NCBI RefSeq assembly: GCF_001044235.1
Contig: NZ_JYNL01000009.1
Location: 124,001-188,000, forward strand
Length of the DNA: 64,000 nt
Source of the DNA: Mycolicibacterium chlorophenolicum
GTDB taxonomy: Bacteria; Actinomycetota; Actinomycetes; Mycobacteriales; Mycobacteriaceae
Direction: 5' to 3'
Made by a program: the position numbers and the translations under genes
Notes under the pieces: model-generated
What the model saw: only the letters and a program-made list of their open reading frames with translations
The model's database searches: none
What the model was told of the DNA's origin: nothing
Shown here: positions 42,376 through 51,035 of the stretch, piece after piece
How the letters are laid out: the number at the start of each line of letters is the position of its first letter
Numbering within the stretch: position 1 is the first letter of the stretch

Positions 42376-44880
42376 ATGGCTGTGAGTAAAAGCGGCGGTG
42401 ACTGCGCCAACGAGGTCATCGGTTCGAACTGGCCGACCGAGAACGAGGACTCCTACGCCGCCTACGCGACTGCACTGCTCGAGAAGGCTTCGCAGGCTCA
42501 GAAGGCGGCGCAGGCCAAGCAGGCCGAGCAGCAGTACGCGCAGTCCGAGACGAGCAGCCAGACGCTCGATGCGTTGGCCAAGGCCGCCGGCATGGACGCG
42601 GCGAAGCACATGCAGAGCGCCGAGGATTTCGCGAAGGCAGCGGGGTGGGCGAAGTACGCGGCGACGGCGATCAAGGCGGCGAAGCTGGCGATGAACGAAG
42701 CCGCTGCGGCTCATGAGGCGATCCACGCCATGCCGACCATCTCCGCGACAGCTGCGTCGAAGGGCGGCAAGGGGGCCACGCAGAAGGCCAAGGACGCCGA
42801 CCTGGAGGAAAAGCAGAATCTCGTGGCCGACGCCAAGGGCTCCATGGACAGCGCCCTCGACGCCGCCGACCGCGCTGTCCAGGCCGACGCCATTCCCACA
42901 CCCTTTGGCGGCACCCCTGCCATCCCCGAGGGGAGCGGAACGTCCGGCACTGATGCCGGGGGCGGTTCCGGCCTACCGGGTGACGCTCCCGTTGCGTCCG
43001 TGCCCGGCGGCGGTGCCGGTGCGCCCTCGGCGAGCGCTGGTGGCGGTGGTGAGGCCCCGGCCGCTCCGGCGGCGCCGGCGCTGCCTCCGTCGGTCTTCGC
43101 CGCGCCCGCGGCTCCGCCCGCCGGGCTGGGTGGTGACCCTGCGTCGGCGCTCGGGTCGTCGCCGGCAGCTTCTGCCGGTGAGGGTGCAGGCTCGGGCATG
43201 GGTTCCGGCATGGGTGGCATGCCAATGGGTGGCTCCCCCATGGGCATGGGTCAGATGCCGATGCAGCCGCCGCAGATGCCTCAAGGCGGCGGTGCCGGTG
43301 CTGGTGGTGGGCCCGTGGGTGAGGTCGCGAAGCCGGTGTCGGACATGGTGAGCAAGCTGGCCGGTAAGGACGGCGGTTCGGGTGGCGGAGTTCCGGTGTC
43401 GGAGCAGACCTTGGACAAGCTGTTGGCCGCTCAAGGCGGCGACGGTGGTGCTGGTGGTGACCAGCAGGCTCCCTCTGATGACGGTTCGGGCGACGGCAAG
43501 CCGGGTGACGGTAAGGGAGATCATCTCGACGGCGACCCGAAGAAGGGTGCGGCCGCGGGGACGCACGATCAGGTGACGGGTGTGCGGGCTCCGACGGATC
43601 CGTATTCGGCGTCGAACACGAACCCGGCGTTGAACAATCCGGCGGCATCTCATGGTGGTGCGCCGTCGCCGGCTGCGCCGGTGGTGACGGCTCCTCCGGT
43701 GGCGGTGTCGGCGCCGATGACGGAGCTGTCGGCTGATGACAATGCGCCGGCTGCTCCGGTGCAGCATGCGTCGGCTCAGGTGCAGCCGCCGACGGTGGAG
43801 AACGCCGGGTTGCACACGCACACGGCGGCTGCGGGGATCACGGGGCCGGGTGCTCCTGCTCCGGTGTCGCCGACGCCGAATCCTCAGGCCCAGGGCGGAC
43901 TGCTCGGGGCGTATCCGGCGCCGGGTGGGATGCCGGGGCCGACGCCTCCGATGGGTGGAATGCCGATGATGCCCCCAATGGGCGGTATGGGCGCCGGTGG
44001 TGGCGCCGGTGGTGGTGGTTCGGTGTCGCCGGTGCTGGCGGCGGTGCCCGCCGCGATCGGCGGCGCGGTAGTGGCGCGCGATTCGCATCGGGAACCGCAG
44101 GGCGATGCGCCGGTGGAGCGGATTTTGGCGTTGCCGCCCGAGCACGGCACGGCGGAGAACCATTTGGCCGGGTTGGCGAAGGTGTTTCGGACGCGTGGTT
44201 GGGAGTCGGAGCGCATCGCGGTCGGTGTGTTCATGGATGGCACGGTGTTGCAGCCGCGGTTGCGGTACATCGTTGCGACCAGTGACGGCTTGTCGTTGAT
44301 TCCGTTGGGTATCGCGACGCCTGCGGGTGTGGAGTTGTTGTCGCAGCAGCGGGTGCGCTCGAGCTTCGTCTCCGATTGGAGTGGCAACGATCATCCGGGG
44401 CGGAAGCTGGCGGCGCTGGCCAACGAGTACTCGCAAGAGGTTGGGCGGTTGGTCTATCTGGTGTCGACCGATTCTGATGCGGCGCAGTCGCCGGGACGTA
44501 GCGGCGAGGTGACCGAGGTGTACCAGACCGCGGCGGAGACGACCGGGTTGATTCGGGACAATCGGGCGACCTCGGCGGTCGCGCCGCGCACAGAAATCGT
44601 GCGGCGCTTGCCGATTCGCGAGGAGCAGGCTCAGGAGGCGTTGGCGGCGTTCGGTGCCGCGTGGGGTTTCCATGACGCCACCGCTGATGACCTGAACTCG
44701 TCGAGGGCGATGCTGTGGGCGGCGCGGTGGGGCCGCGCGCGGTCGCGTAGCGATGACTACCCGGCGTTGTTGGCGACGTACTTGTACGTGGAGGGGTTGG
44801 AGGCGTTGCGCGCTGGGCGGCTCGACGAGGCGGCGTATTCGGCGTCGTCGATGTTGTCGGTCGAACCTCTCGACGCCTGA
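42376..44880 (+). CDS. Large ESX-associated protein with DUF5632/DUF5631-like C-terminus (EspK-like)
   Basis: ATG 42376 (MAVSKSGGD) gives 834 residues. Residues about 25-160 are helical and Ala-rich (ALLEKASQAQKAAQAKQ). Residues about 190-580 are low-complexity Gly/Pro/Met/Ala (for example MGGMPMGGSPMGMGQMPMQ). The last 250 residues fold as in ESX-associated DUF5632 and DUF5631 proteins: ERILALPPEHGTAENHLAGL, WESERIAVGVFMDG, ATSDGLSLIP, then TAAETTGLIRDNRATSAVA and ARWGRARSRSDDYPALLA. EspK of the ESX-1 system has a similar layout and acts in PPE or EspB secretion. It leads a plus-strand group facing the ESX core genes. Confidence 0.78.
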   Translation: MAVSKSGGDCANEVIGSNWPTENEDSYAAYATALLEKASQAQKAAQAKQAEQQYAQSETSSQTLDALAKAAGMDAAKHMQSAEDFAKAAGWAKYAATAIKAAKLAMNEAAAAHEAIHAMPTISATAASKGGKGATQKAKDADLEEKQNLVADAKGSMDSALDAADRAVQADAIPTPFGGTPAIPEGSGTSGTDAGGGSGLPGDAPVASVPGGGAGAPSASAGGGGEAPAAPAAPALPPSVFAAPAAPPAGLGGDPASALGSSPAASAGEGAGSGMGSGMGGMPMGGSPMGMGQMPMQPPQMPQGGGAGAGGGPVGEVAKPVSDMVSKLAGKDGGSGGGVPVSEQTLDKLLAAQGGDGGAGGDQQAPSDDGSGDGKPGDGKGDHLDGDPKKGAAAGTHDQVTGVRAPTDPYSASNTNPALNNPAASHGGAPSPAAPVVTAPPVAVSAPMTELSADDNAPAAPVQHASAQVQPPTVENAGLHTHTAAAGITGPGAPAPVSPTPNPQAQGGLLGAYPAPGGMPGPTPPMGGMPMMPPMGGMGAGGGAGGGGSVSPVLAAVPAAIGGAVVARDSHREPQGDAPVERILALPPEHGTAENHLAGLAKVFRTRGWESERIAVGVFMDGTVLQPRLRYIVATSDGLSLIPLGIATPAGVELLSQQRVRSSFVSDWSGNDHPGRKLAALANEYSQEVGRLVYLVSTDSDAAQSPGRSGEVTEVYQTAAETTGLIRDNRATSAVAPRTEIVRRLPIREEQAQEALAAFGAAWGFHDATADDLNSSRAMLWAARWGRARSRSDDYPALLATYLYVEGLEALRAGRLDEAAYSASSMLSVEPLDA

Positions 44881-44916
44881 ATCGTCGTTGGCTAGCAACA
44901 GGTTTGGGTTGCGACG

Positions 44917-45531
44917 ATGATCAACGAGTTGGTTGACTACGCGTATCGCGGGGCGTTCGCTGAGGTCCCGGCGGAGAGTCCGGATGTGATGCCATTGTTG
45001 CGGCGGCGGGCGGCGGTGTCCCGGTCGTGGTTGTTGCTGCCGGTGCTGTGGAAGGCGCGGCTGGGGACTCTGTCGGCTGGGTGGCGTGATGAGTTGCCGC
45101 GGCCCGAGGGACCGTTGGCGTGGGACGCGGCGGGCGCGGTGAATGAGTTGCGTCGGATGCCGATCGAGCCGTGGGAGCCTGGGCCGGTCGTCGGGGGTGA
45201 GGATCCGGCGCGGGTGTGGTTCTTGGAGATGTCGGCGGCCGCGGCCGGTGTGTGCGGGCATGCCGAGGGGGCGTTCGCGTACCGGTTGGTGAATCCTCGA
45301 GATCGGGTGGCGCGGCAGCCGGAGTTCGACATGTGGCGGTTGTCGCGCCTGGCCGGCGGGGCGGTGGCCGCAGCGGCGTACGAGTCAGCAGGTGGGCTGT
45401 TCACGCTCAGTGATCTGGCCGGCCTCGATAGTGGCGATCCGGATCCGATGACGCTGGGGCCCGACGTGCGTGCGTTGATCTACGCGCCGAGGCCGAGCTA
45501 CTGGGGGGCCGCTCCGTCCGTTGAGCGGTAG
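44917..45531 (+). CDS. ESX-cluster protein of unknown function
   Basis: The 204-residue product begins MINELVDYAYRGAFAEVP, 36 bases after the EspK-like gene, so they are likely co-transcribed. It is Trp-rich and has no signal or membrane segment (WLLLPVLWKARLGTLSAGW, PWEPGPVVGGEDPARVWFLE, DMWRLSRLAGG). The content hints at a partner of the upstream protein, but I recognise no domain. Confidence 0.65.
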   Translation: MINELVDYAYRGAFAEVPAESPDVMPLLRRRAAVSRSWLLLPVLWKARLGTLSAGWRDELPRPEGPLAWDAAGAVNELRRMPIEPWEPGPVVGGEDPARVWFLEMSAAAAGVCGHAEGAFAYRLVNPRDRVARQPEFDMWRLSRLAGGAVAAAAYESAGGLFTLSDLAGLDSGDPDPMTLGPDVRALIYAPRPSYWGAAPSVER

Positions 45532-45634
45532 CGAAAGGCGGCTGGTCTCGCGGGACATGCACAGCGCAGCGGCTCGTCGCATGGTTGCCGTGAGCGTGGG
45601 TCGCGAGCCGTTGATCCTCGAACTCCAGACTTAT

Positions 45635-45684
45635 GTCACGCATTCCCGTGACAGCGTGTCGCAATCGTCACCCATTCCCGTGAC
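45635..45684. promoter_or_regulatory. Pair of 18-bp operator/iteron-like repeats
   Basis: GTCACGCATTCCCGTGAC (45635-45652) and GTCACCCATTCCCGTGAC (45667-45684) differ by one base and are 32 bases apart. Each has inverted arms GTCAC[GC] and CGTGAC around CATTCC. They end 20 bases before the start of the next gene. This fits an operator pair, probably for the HTH protein encoded there, or replication iterons. Confidence 0.72.
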
Positions 45685-45704
45685 AGATGGTAGGGTCCCC
45701 CGAC

Positions 45705-47321
45705 ATGCGCATAGGTCACCGTCCGAACCGGCCAGCCTCTGGGATCTCGTCAGAGCCGATTGCAGATGACCAGTATTGGCGTGAGGTCTCGGGGTGGTGG
45801 CGACGGGATCGCCACCTCACCAGCGAACGCTTCGCCGAACTCCTGGGCGTGAAGGGCGACGCGCTCCGGCAGTACCGCTCCCGGGAGAAGAACTTCCCGG
45901 CCCCGGTCGATCACATTGGCCGCCCGTGTTTCGCTCCGGCTGACGTGTACGTCTGGATCGATGCGGCACGACCGAAGCGTCGCATCATGATTCCGCGCCT
46001 GTTTCACGCCGGCGACAACCTGCAACCCGCGGTCTTCGTCGCGAGCGAAACCATGGAGCTACCCGCCGATTGCGGCCGAACCCAGACTTGGGTCATCCAT
46101 CTCTGGCTGCCCGCTGATGCGCGCGGGACTGTCGCGGTGGCCTACGGCGAGCATCACACCGCGGATTCAGAAAACCGGGCCACTGAGCTCCTGGAGCGCC
46201 TGCCCAACGTGAGTGCTGTCGCGGTCGTCACCGATGCGTTGTGCCACTTCGCTGCCGCCGATTCCGTCGACGAGTCGTTTCAGCCCGAGATCGCTATCGC
46301 TGAGCGCCACGTCGGCACCTATCGCCACGGCTGGTTCGCTTTGGCCGCGCTGTTACGCGTGAATCTGCCGTGGTGGCCGGCGGGGTTGCGACGGCCCGGT
46401 GATATCGCCGCGTGGCGGCCGGGGGCGAGCCCGCAGGCAGTCCGGCCGACCATTCCGGGCCGTTTCGACGACTCGGTGCTCGGCGATCTGCTCAAAGAGA
46501 GTGAGCCGCAACAGGCTTCACAGTGTGCGTCGCTCGTCGAATCACTCAATCGGCGGATTGAAGGCGAGATCTACCGGACACCGCCAGTGGGTGCGGATGT
46601 GCCAGGAGGTGTCGAACGGCCTGGACTCGTGCAAGCTGCGCGGCCGTTCTACTCCGTCACCGAAGCCCCTCAACCGCTGCGCTGGTTCGAGGCCCGGGAG
46701 CTGCTCGGATTGTCGGGGGCCGCACACGCCACCAGGGCTGCCGCACGCGACGTCCTGCGTGGTCGCCCTGAGATGGAGGCCGCGGTGTCCTACACGATCA
46801 GAGCGCGGGCCGCTGACGGCCCGCTGGCGCAGGAGTGGATCTCGCGACTTGAGCCGTGTGAGGATCCACAGACGCTCGGTTCGGCCTTCGGCGAGATGAT
46901 GATGACCGACGAGCAACGCGCGCAGCCGCGGACGTGGTGGAGGGACCCCGAGGACGGCAACTGTTGGATCGTGGAAACTCTGGACGGCACCTATCACGCG
47001 ACGGTGGCCAGCCGGTGTGGGGCGGCGCATGGGCGGTTGACTGAGTTCGAGCTCGCCGAGAGTTGCAAGGCCGCTTTCTTTCGTGCGGACGGCTGGGTAT
47101 GGCCAATGCCGGTTCCGGCCATGGGCGGCTACTACACCTGCGGGTACGAAGGCAGAGGACCATCCGAGCTGGCCCGGACTGTTGCGCTGCTTCGGCTTTC
47201 GGCGGACGTCGACCTGCGCGAGGCATCCTTACCAGTGGGGCCGCCGCCAGAGTTGGTGCGTTACATCGAGTCCCATCAGGCGCCGCTGAGCGTTTTCGCT
47301 GACGACATTCCTGGGTTGTAG
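45705..47321 (+). CDS. Helix-turn-helix-containing protein of unknown function
   Basis: ATG 45705 is preferred because ATG 45687 abuts the upstream repeats. The 538-residue protein has an N-terminal HTH-like segment (about residues 20-75): REVSGWWRRDRHLTSERFAELL, GVKGDALRQYRSREKNFPAPV, then FAPADVYVWIDAARPKRR, resembling a helix-turn-helix that reads a specific site and a winged part. The remaining 450 residues contain no known motif; Trp-rich segments recur (HGWFALAALLRVNLPWWPAG, GYYTCGYEGRGP). The paired repeats before the gene suggest that it binds DNA and regulates itself, or acts in replication. Confidence 0.68.
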   Translation: MRIGHRPNRPASGISSEPIADDQYWREVSGWWRRDRHLTSERFAELLGVKGDALRQYRSREKNFPAPVDHIGRPCFAPADVYVWIDAARPKRRIMIPRLFHAGDNLQPAVFVASETMELPADCGRTQTWVIHLWLPADARGTVAVAYGEHHTADSENRATELLERLPNVSAVAVVTDALCHFAAADSVDESFQPEIAIAERHVGTYRHGWFALAALLRVNLPWWPAGLRRPGDIAAWRPGASPQAVRPTIPGRFDDSVLGDLLKESEPQQASQCASLVESLNRRIEGEIYRTPPVGADVPGGVERPGLVQAARPFYSVTEAPQPLRWFEARELLGLSGAAHATRAAARDVLRGRPEMEAAVSYTIRARAADGPLAQEWISRLEPCEDPQTLGSAFGEMMMTDEQRAQPRTWWRDPEDGNCWIVETLDGTYHATVASRCGAAHGRLTEFELAESCKAAFFRADGWVWPMPVPAMGGYYTCGYEGRGPSELARTVALLRLSADVDLREASLPVGPPPELVRYIESHQAPLSVFADDIPGL

Positions 47322-47554
47322 GCGCGGCTCGGCCCGGCTCAGCTTGTACCGATTCGGTGTTTCATTCGTTGCCGTACGATCGCGCGCCGCGCCATAGCGA
47401 GGGCCGCGATCATGGGGCCTACGTGCGGTTCGGTGCCAGCGGTGCCGGCGCGAGAGAATGACGCCCCCGACACCAAAATGTGGTGGGCGGGGCGGCCGGT
47501 GGGTGTCATTCTGATGGGCCCTGTCCTGGTTCCTTCGACACCACCCCAATCGAG

Positions 47555-48898
47555 ATGACCGATAGTTCTGAGAGAGTTGCCGCGCCCGACGTCAACGCGT
47601 GGTTGGGCGCCCTTGAGCCGTCCGCCCGGGCAGCGTTGGTCGCGCTCGGCGAGTTGTTGGCCGGTGCGCCGAGGACGGCGGGCCCGGAGAACGCTGAGCA
47701 GTTCACCGCTCGATGTCTGAGGGTCGCCAGTGCCGCGTCATTGGTCGACGAGAACCGCGAGTTGAATCCTGTTGCCCGTCTGACGGTCCCGTTGACGCTG
47801 GCCGAGCTGATCGAGACTCATAGCGGGCGGTGTGAGGTGGGGCCCGGCGAGCGGGCCTTGGCGCCGATGTGGACGCAGACCAGCGTTGGCGATGTCCGGT
47901 TTCGGCACCCGATGTGTTTGCGTGTGCACTTTCCGGCGGGAACTGTCCTGGAGTCGGCGGATTGCGTGGTGCACGTCGAGGCGCGGGAGACCGTCATGCG
48001 GACGGCTCAGGTGAGTGTGTTCGTACGGCCTGAACACCAGGAGCTGGCGCGTGGTGTGCTCGATCGGCTGCAGGAGCGGGGCAGCGCGTTGAACCCGTAT
48101 CGCGGTCGAGTGGTGCGCGCACTGTATGACGGTGGACTTCGGTTGGAGGCGTTCGACCTGCCGGCCGGGCTGACCCGATCGAACGTCATCGTGCCCGATG
48201 CTGTCTGGACGGAGATGGACCTGGGTGTCGCCTCGGTGAGGGACCACCACGCGCGGTTGAAGGCGCTGGCCCTTGGGACGCGCCGGGGAGTTCTGCTGTG
48301 CGGGCCACCTGGGACTGGCAAGTCGGCCGTGTGTGCAGTCGTCGCGCGCGAGGTTGCCGGCGACTTCACCGTCATCTACGTCGAGGCGCGTGCTGGTGTG
48401 GCGGTGCTCTCTGATGTGGTTGAGGAGGCTCAGCGGATCGGGGGGCCTGTGCTGCTGGTTCTTGAGGATGTCGACTTGTGGTGCTTGGCTCGGCGAGCTG
48501 GCGGGATGGGTCTGTCGGAGTTGTTGCAGGCCATGGATATTGGTTCGGATGCGCGGATTCTGACGGTGGCGAGCACCAACGATGCGACGACGATGGACCG
48601 CGCGGCGATCCGTACGGGCCGGTTCGATTCGGTCGTCGAGGTGGGCTTCCCGGATGCCGTGCAGGCGGGGCGGATCCTGTCGGCGCTACTGCAGGACGTT
48701 CCGGGCGGTGATGGCGTCGACGTCGCCGCGGTGGCAGCCGCGCTGCCGGCGTCGACGAGCGGCAGCGATCTACGGGAGATCGTGCGCCGCGCGGTGCTGG
48801 TGGCCGGCGACACAACGGTGTCGACGGGGCAGTTGTTGAGCGAGGTGGGCAGTGGCCGTTACCAGGCGAGGCCGCCCGCCGGCGGGATGTATCTATAA
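47555..48898 (+). CDS. AAA+ ATPase of the ESX cluster
   Basis: ATG 47555 is used; the upstream reading has no ribosome binding site. The 447-residue protein has an N-terminal domain (about residues 1-220) without known match, then an AAA module: Walker A LLCGPPGTGKSAV near residue 250, Walker B GGPVLLVLEDVDLW near 300, sensor 1 ILTVASTNDATTMD and arginine-finger/sensor 2 region AAIRTGRFDSVVEVGFPD. It is of the CDC48/FtsH-like AAA class. Unlike EccA it has no TPR domain, so it is not the usual ESX cytosolic ATPase, but it may serve a similar chaperone role here. Confidence 0.82.
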   Translation: MTDSSERVAAPDVNAWLGALEPSARAALVALGELLAGAPRTAGPENAEQFTARCLRVASAASLVDENRELNPVARLTVPLTLAELIETHSGRCEVGPGERALAPMWTQTSVGDVRFRHPMCLRVHFPAGTVLESADCVVHVEARETVMRTAQVSVFVRPEHQELARGVLDRLQERGSALNPYRGRVVRALYDGGLRLEAFDLPAGLTRSNVIVPDAVWTEMDLGVASVRDHHARLKALALGTRRGVLLCGPPGTGKSAVCAVVAREVAGDFTVIYVEARAGVAVLSDVVEEAQRIGGPVLLVLEDVDLWCLARRAGGMGLSELLQAMDIGSDARILTVASTNDATTMDRAAIRTGRFDSVVEVGFPDAVQAGRILSALLQDVPGGDGVDVAAVAAALPASTSGSDLREIVRRAVLVAGDTTVSTGQLLSEVGSGRYQARPPAGGMYL

Positions 48899-48965
48899 GC
48901 GGGCCTTGACACTGCAGGGTTCGCGGGTGCGACGGTGCGGGACTGGTAGACAGGTAGCAGGACAG

Positions 48966-49304
48966 ATGATGAGGGGGCTTGTCGTGGTTGATGTGTTGTC
49001 ATGGCTGACGGGTCTGGCTGGGCTGGCTGCGGCCGTAGCGACGGTCCGGACGGCGATGTCCGTCGAGGACGCCGCAGCTCAACGGCGGCGAGCGATGGTC
49101 GTGGCCGCCGGCGTGGTGGTTTTGCTGGCGGCCACCACGGTGGCGATGGCGGCAACCGGACAGCAACCGACGATGTGGGCGTTGGCCGCAATGGTCGTGG
49201 GTCTGTTCGGTGAGGCTGCGGCCGTCATCGGAGTGGACGTCTTGAACCGCCGCGCGATGCGGTTCGCAGATCCTTCGACGACTCCCCCGAACACGCTGGA
49301 CTAA
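48966..49304 (+). CDS. Small membrane protein downstream of the AAA ATPase
   Basis: ATG 48966 gives 112 residues with at least two hydrophobic segments (VLSWLTGLAGLAAAVATVR; AMVVAAGVVVLLAATTVAMAA) and a third (MWALAAMVVGLFGEAAAVIG). The start is 67 bases after the ATPase. Unknown function. Confidence 0.6.
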   Translation: MMRGLVVVDVLSWLTGLAGLAAAVATVRTAMSVEDAAAQRRRAMVVAAGVVVLLAATTVAMAATGQQPTMWALAAMVVGLFGEAAAVIGVDVLNRRAMRFADPSTTPPNTLD

Positions 49305-49394
49305 AACGAGGTACCGGAAACGTGTCGCGCGCACCAGATAACGGCGCGCGAGGCTACCTTGGGGCTCTCCTTCCTTGGAGACCGGTGGGGCCGG

Positions 49395-49457
49395 AGAGAC
49401 TGGTCGACACGCGCTATAAGGCCTGGCAGGGCCTGCGTGTCGTCCAGTCTCTTTTTT
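49395..49457 (+). terminator. Strong intrinsic terminator
   Basis: An 18-bp arm agagactggtcgacacgc (49395-49412) pairs with gcgtgtcgtccagtctct (49435-49452) with one mismatch, and a run of T follows (49452-49457). It closes the plus-strand group from 42376 to 49304. Such a long perfect stem with a T-tract is unusual for mycobacterial DNA. Confidence 0.85.
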
Positions 49458-49531
49458 GGCGCTCGGGGCGAAGCCCCCACTTGTCGTAGTTGGTGCCGGG
49501 GGCCTGGCGGTGCGCGCTTATCGTGGGAGTT

Positions 49532-49810
49532 ATGTCTGATCAGCGATGCCGGCCAGCGCTACGGCTCGTCAAAGGTTCAGCGTCGGAGTCAGCCGCCGTG
49601 TTCACGGTCAAGGACGTGGCGGACGCCTGCGGCCTACCGCAACCCGTTGTCGCGCAGTTGGTTCCGCGGACGTGGACTGCGGAGGGGTGGATGTACACCG
49701 GGGAGCAGGTTGAGGCCGCGGTGTCGATCGCCGAGGAGTTTCGGGCGCGGTCGGCCGACGGGAATGGCGGAGAGGTTCCGCCCTCACACGACGGACCCCA
49801 GTGTTGGTGA
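49532..49810 (+). CDS. Small helix-turn-helix (MerR/HTH_17-like) protein
   Basis: ATG 49532 follows gtgggagtt. The 92-residue product has a DNA-binding HTH core (about residues 24-65): FTVKDVADACGLPQPVVAQLV, then GWMYTGEQVEAAVSIAEEF. It resembles excisionase- or MerR-like minimal DNA-binding domains. It lies after the terminator and before a convergent AT-rich intergenic segment, so it has its own promoter. Confidence 0.65.
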   Translation: MSDQRCRPALRLVKGSASESAAVFTVKDVADACGLPQPVVAQLVPRTWTAEGWMYTGEQVEAAVSIAEEFRARSADGNGGEVPPSHDGPQCW

Positions 49811-49909
49811 AGTCGAACCTTGGAGTGCGGGTAGGGAGTGCTGGCATCTCGACCACATCACCCCCGTCGGGCCGTTTCGTCACGTGACTGACGCGTAACG
49901 AGCTAGGTG

Positions 49910-49971
49910 TGCTTTACACGCTATTGATCATAGCTTCTCTATACCTGCTATGAGTGCTATACACGCTTTAC
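49910..49971. repeat. AT-rich cluster of short direct and inverted repeats
   Basis: tgctttacacgctat (49910-49924) recurs as tgctatacacgctttac (49955-49971), and catagc (49929-49934) is inverted as gctatg (49947-49952). The base composition is far poorer in G and C than the surroundings. It lies between converging genes. Possible roles are an origin, integration site or terminator; none is proven. Confidence 0.55.
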
Positions 49972-50031
49972 GTGCTGTGCCGACGCTGCAGCTGGGCCGG
50001 GTGGCCATCGATCCTTGTCGGCCGTTCCTGG

Positions 50032-50226
50032 TCAACGCTGCGCCGGACCGGAGCCGTTCGGGGCGATGCTGGCCACGATGTCGTCGGCGACCGCCACCAG
50101 CTCATTCAAAAGGGACCAGACTTGACGTTCGTCGGAGTCGGACAAGTGCGACTTGGCGCGCAAGTCGTGCAGTTGGCCGCGTTGTTCGAACCAGTTGACG
50201 AGTAGGTTCGTCGGCACGTTCGCCAT
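50032..50226 (-). CDS. Small ESX-locus protein, 64 residues
   Basis: The product (ANVPTNLLVNWFEQRGQLHD, then SDERQVWSLLNELVAVADDIV) is helical and has no signal. It starts 23 bases after the Esx-sized gene and is probably in the same transcript as the last member. Function unknown. Confidence 0.6.
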   Translation of the reverse strand: MANVPTNLLVNWFEQRGQLHDLRAKSHLSDSDERQVWSLLNELVAVADDIVASIAPNGSGPAQR

Positions 50227-50249
50227 GACGGGATGCCTTGTCGTGGAGG

Positions 50250-50600
50250 CTATTTCGCGTTGATGTTGGTGATGCGCTGGCCGTGGCCTTGGTCGGTGCC
50301 CTCAAGCTGGTCGGCCAACTTCAGAAGGGCTTCGGCGTCGCCGGCGATGTTCTGGTGGAGCTGGCCCACGTTGGTGCCAACTTTCTGGGTGACCTGCGCG
50401 AGCGAGGCGAGTAGCGGTGAGAACACCGGGGCCGGGCCGCCGTCGACGGTGTTGGTCGAGGCCTCCTTCATTGCGGTGGCGTGGATGTCCTTGATGTCGG
50501 GAAGCAGCGCCTCGACGTCCTGGGCCACACTCTTGAGTTGCGCGGCCACCGATCGCAGGTTGTCGATGTCGGCCTTGATGTTGGTATTGGCGTCGGCCAT
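50250..50600 (-). CDS. Esx/EspC-sized helical protein of the ESX locus
   Basis: The 116-residue protein is helical without signal peptide or membrane helix: KADIDNLRSVAAQLKSVAQ, DVEALLPDIKDIHATAMKEA, and ASLAQVTQKVGTNVGQLHQ then GDAEALLKLADQLEG. Two helical arms joined by a Pro/Gly turn (GGPAPVFSP) is the shape of type VII secreted proteins. The WxG turn is absent, so it is an atypical member or closer to EspC-like proteins. It follows PPE in the same orientation and may be a secretion substrate. The ribosome binding site is gaaaaagggg. Confidence 0.65.
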   Translation of the reverse strand: MADANTNIKADIDNLRSVAAQLKSVAQDVEALLPDIKDIHATAMKEASTNTVDGGPAPVFSPLLASLAQVTQKVGTNVGQLHQNIAGDAEALLKLADQLEGTDQGHGQRITNINAK

Positions 50601-50634
50601 GTGCGGTTCCCCTTTTTCGCAGTTCAGTCGGTGG

Positions 50635-50973
50635 TCAAGGTCGCGGTGGCAGAGGGAGATTGGGGCTCGGCGCGGCTGTGCCCTCTACGGTCTCGGTGGG
50701 CGGATTGAAAAGCTCGAGGTAGCTGATCCAGCGTGTCGCCGCGCCGATCACCAGCACCAAACCGAATAGCGATGTCAACGTGTGGCCGTCGATCCCGACC
50801 GCCGGGTAGGCCAGCGGTAGAACGGTCAGGTGCGGGTGCCCTGCTGGAGTCAAAAGGTTGAGCCACACCCAGAGGTTCGACACCGGTGACAGGTACGCCC
50901 CCAGGAACCACGCCACGATGCTGAGAGTGGCGGCGATGAGCCACCAGCGTCTCGCTTTGCGGGTCGTGTCCAT
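50635..50973 (-). CDS. Small membrane protein of the ESX locus
   Basis: The 112-residue protein has an N-terminal helix (RWWLIAATLSIVAWFLGAYL) and a second (LTSLFGLVLVIGAATRWISY) with a loop between and a Pro-rich tail. It sits between the PPE and Esx-sized genes in the same orientation. Function unknown. Confidence 0.62.
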   Translation of the reverse strand: MDTTRKARRWWLIAATLSIVAWFLGAYLSPVSNLWVWLNLLTPAGHPHLTVLPLAYPAVGIDGHTLTSLFGLVLVIGAATRWISYLELFNPPTETVEGTAAPSPNLPLPPRP

Positions 50974-51035
50974 GCACCGATTCTATCTGCGGCACAGGTC
51001 AATCTGGGTGATGCGGAAGTTTGGCCCTGCCAGTT

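Noticed and set aside
42973..45261. Minus-strand open frame of 762 codons
   Set aside because: It is antisense to the EspK-like and following genes. Its translation is dominated by Arg, His and Pro, the mark of a GC-rich shadow frame.
45635..45684. CRISPR-like repeat pair
   Set aside because: Only two short units, palindromic and promoter-proximal, with a 14-base gap; no array and no cas genes.
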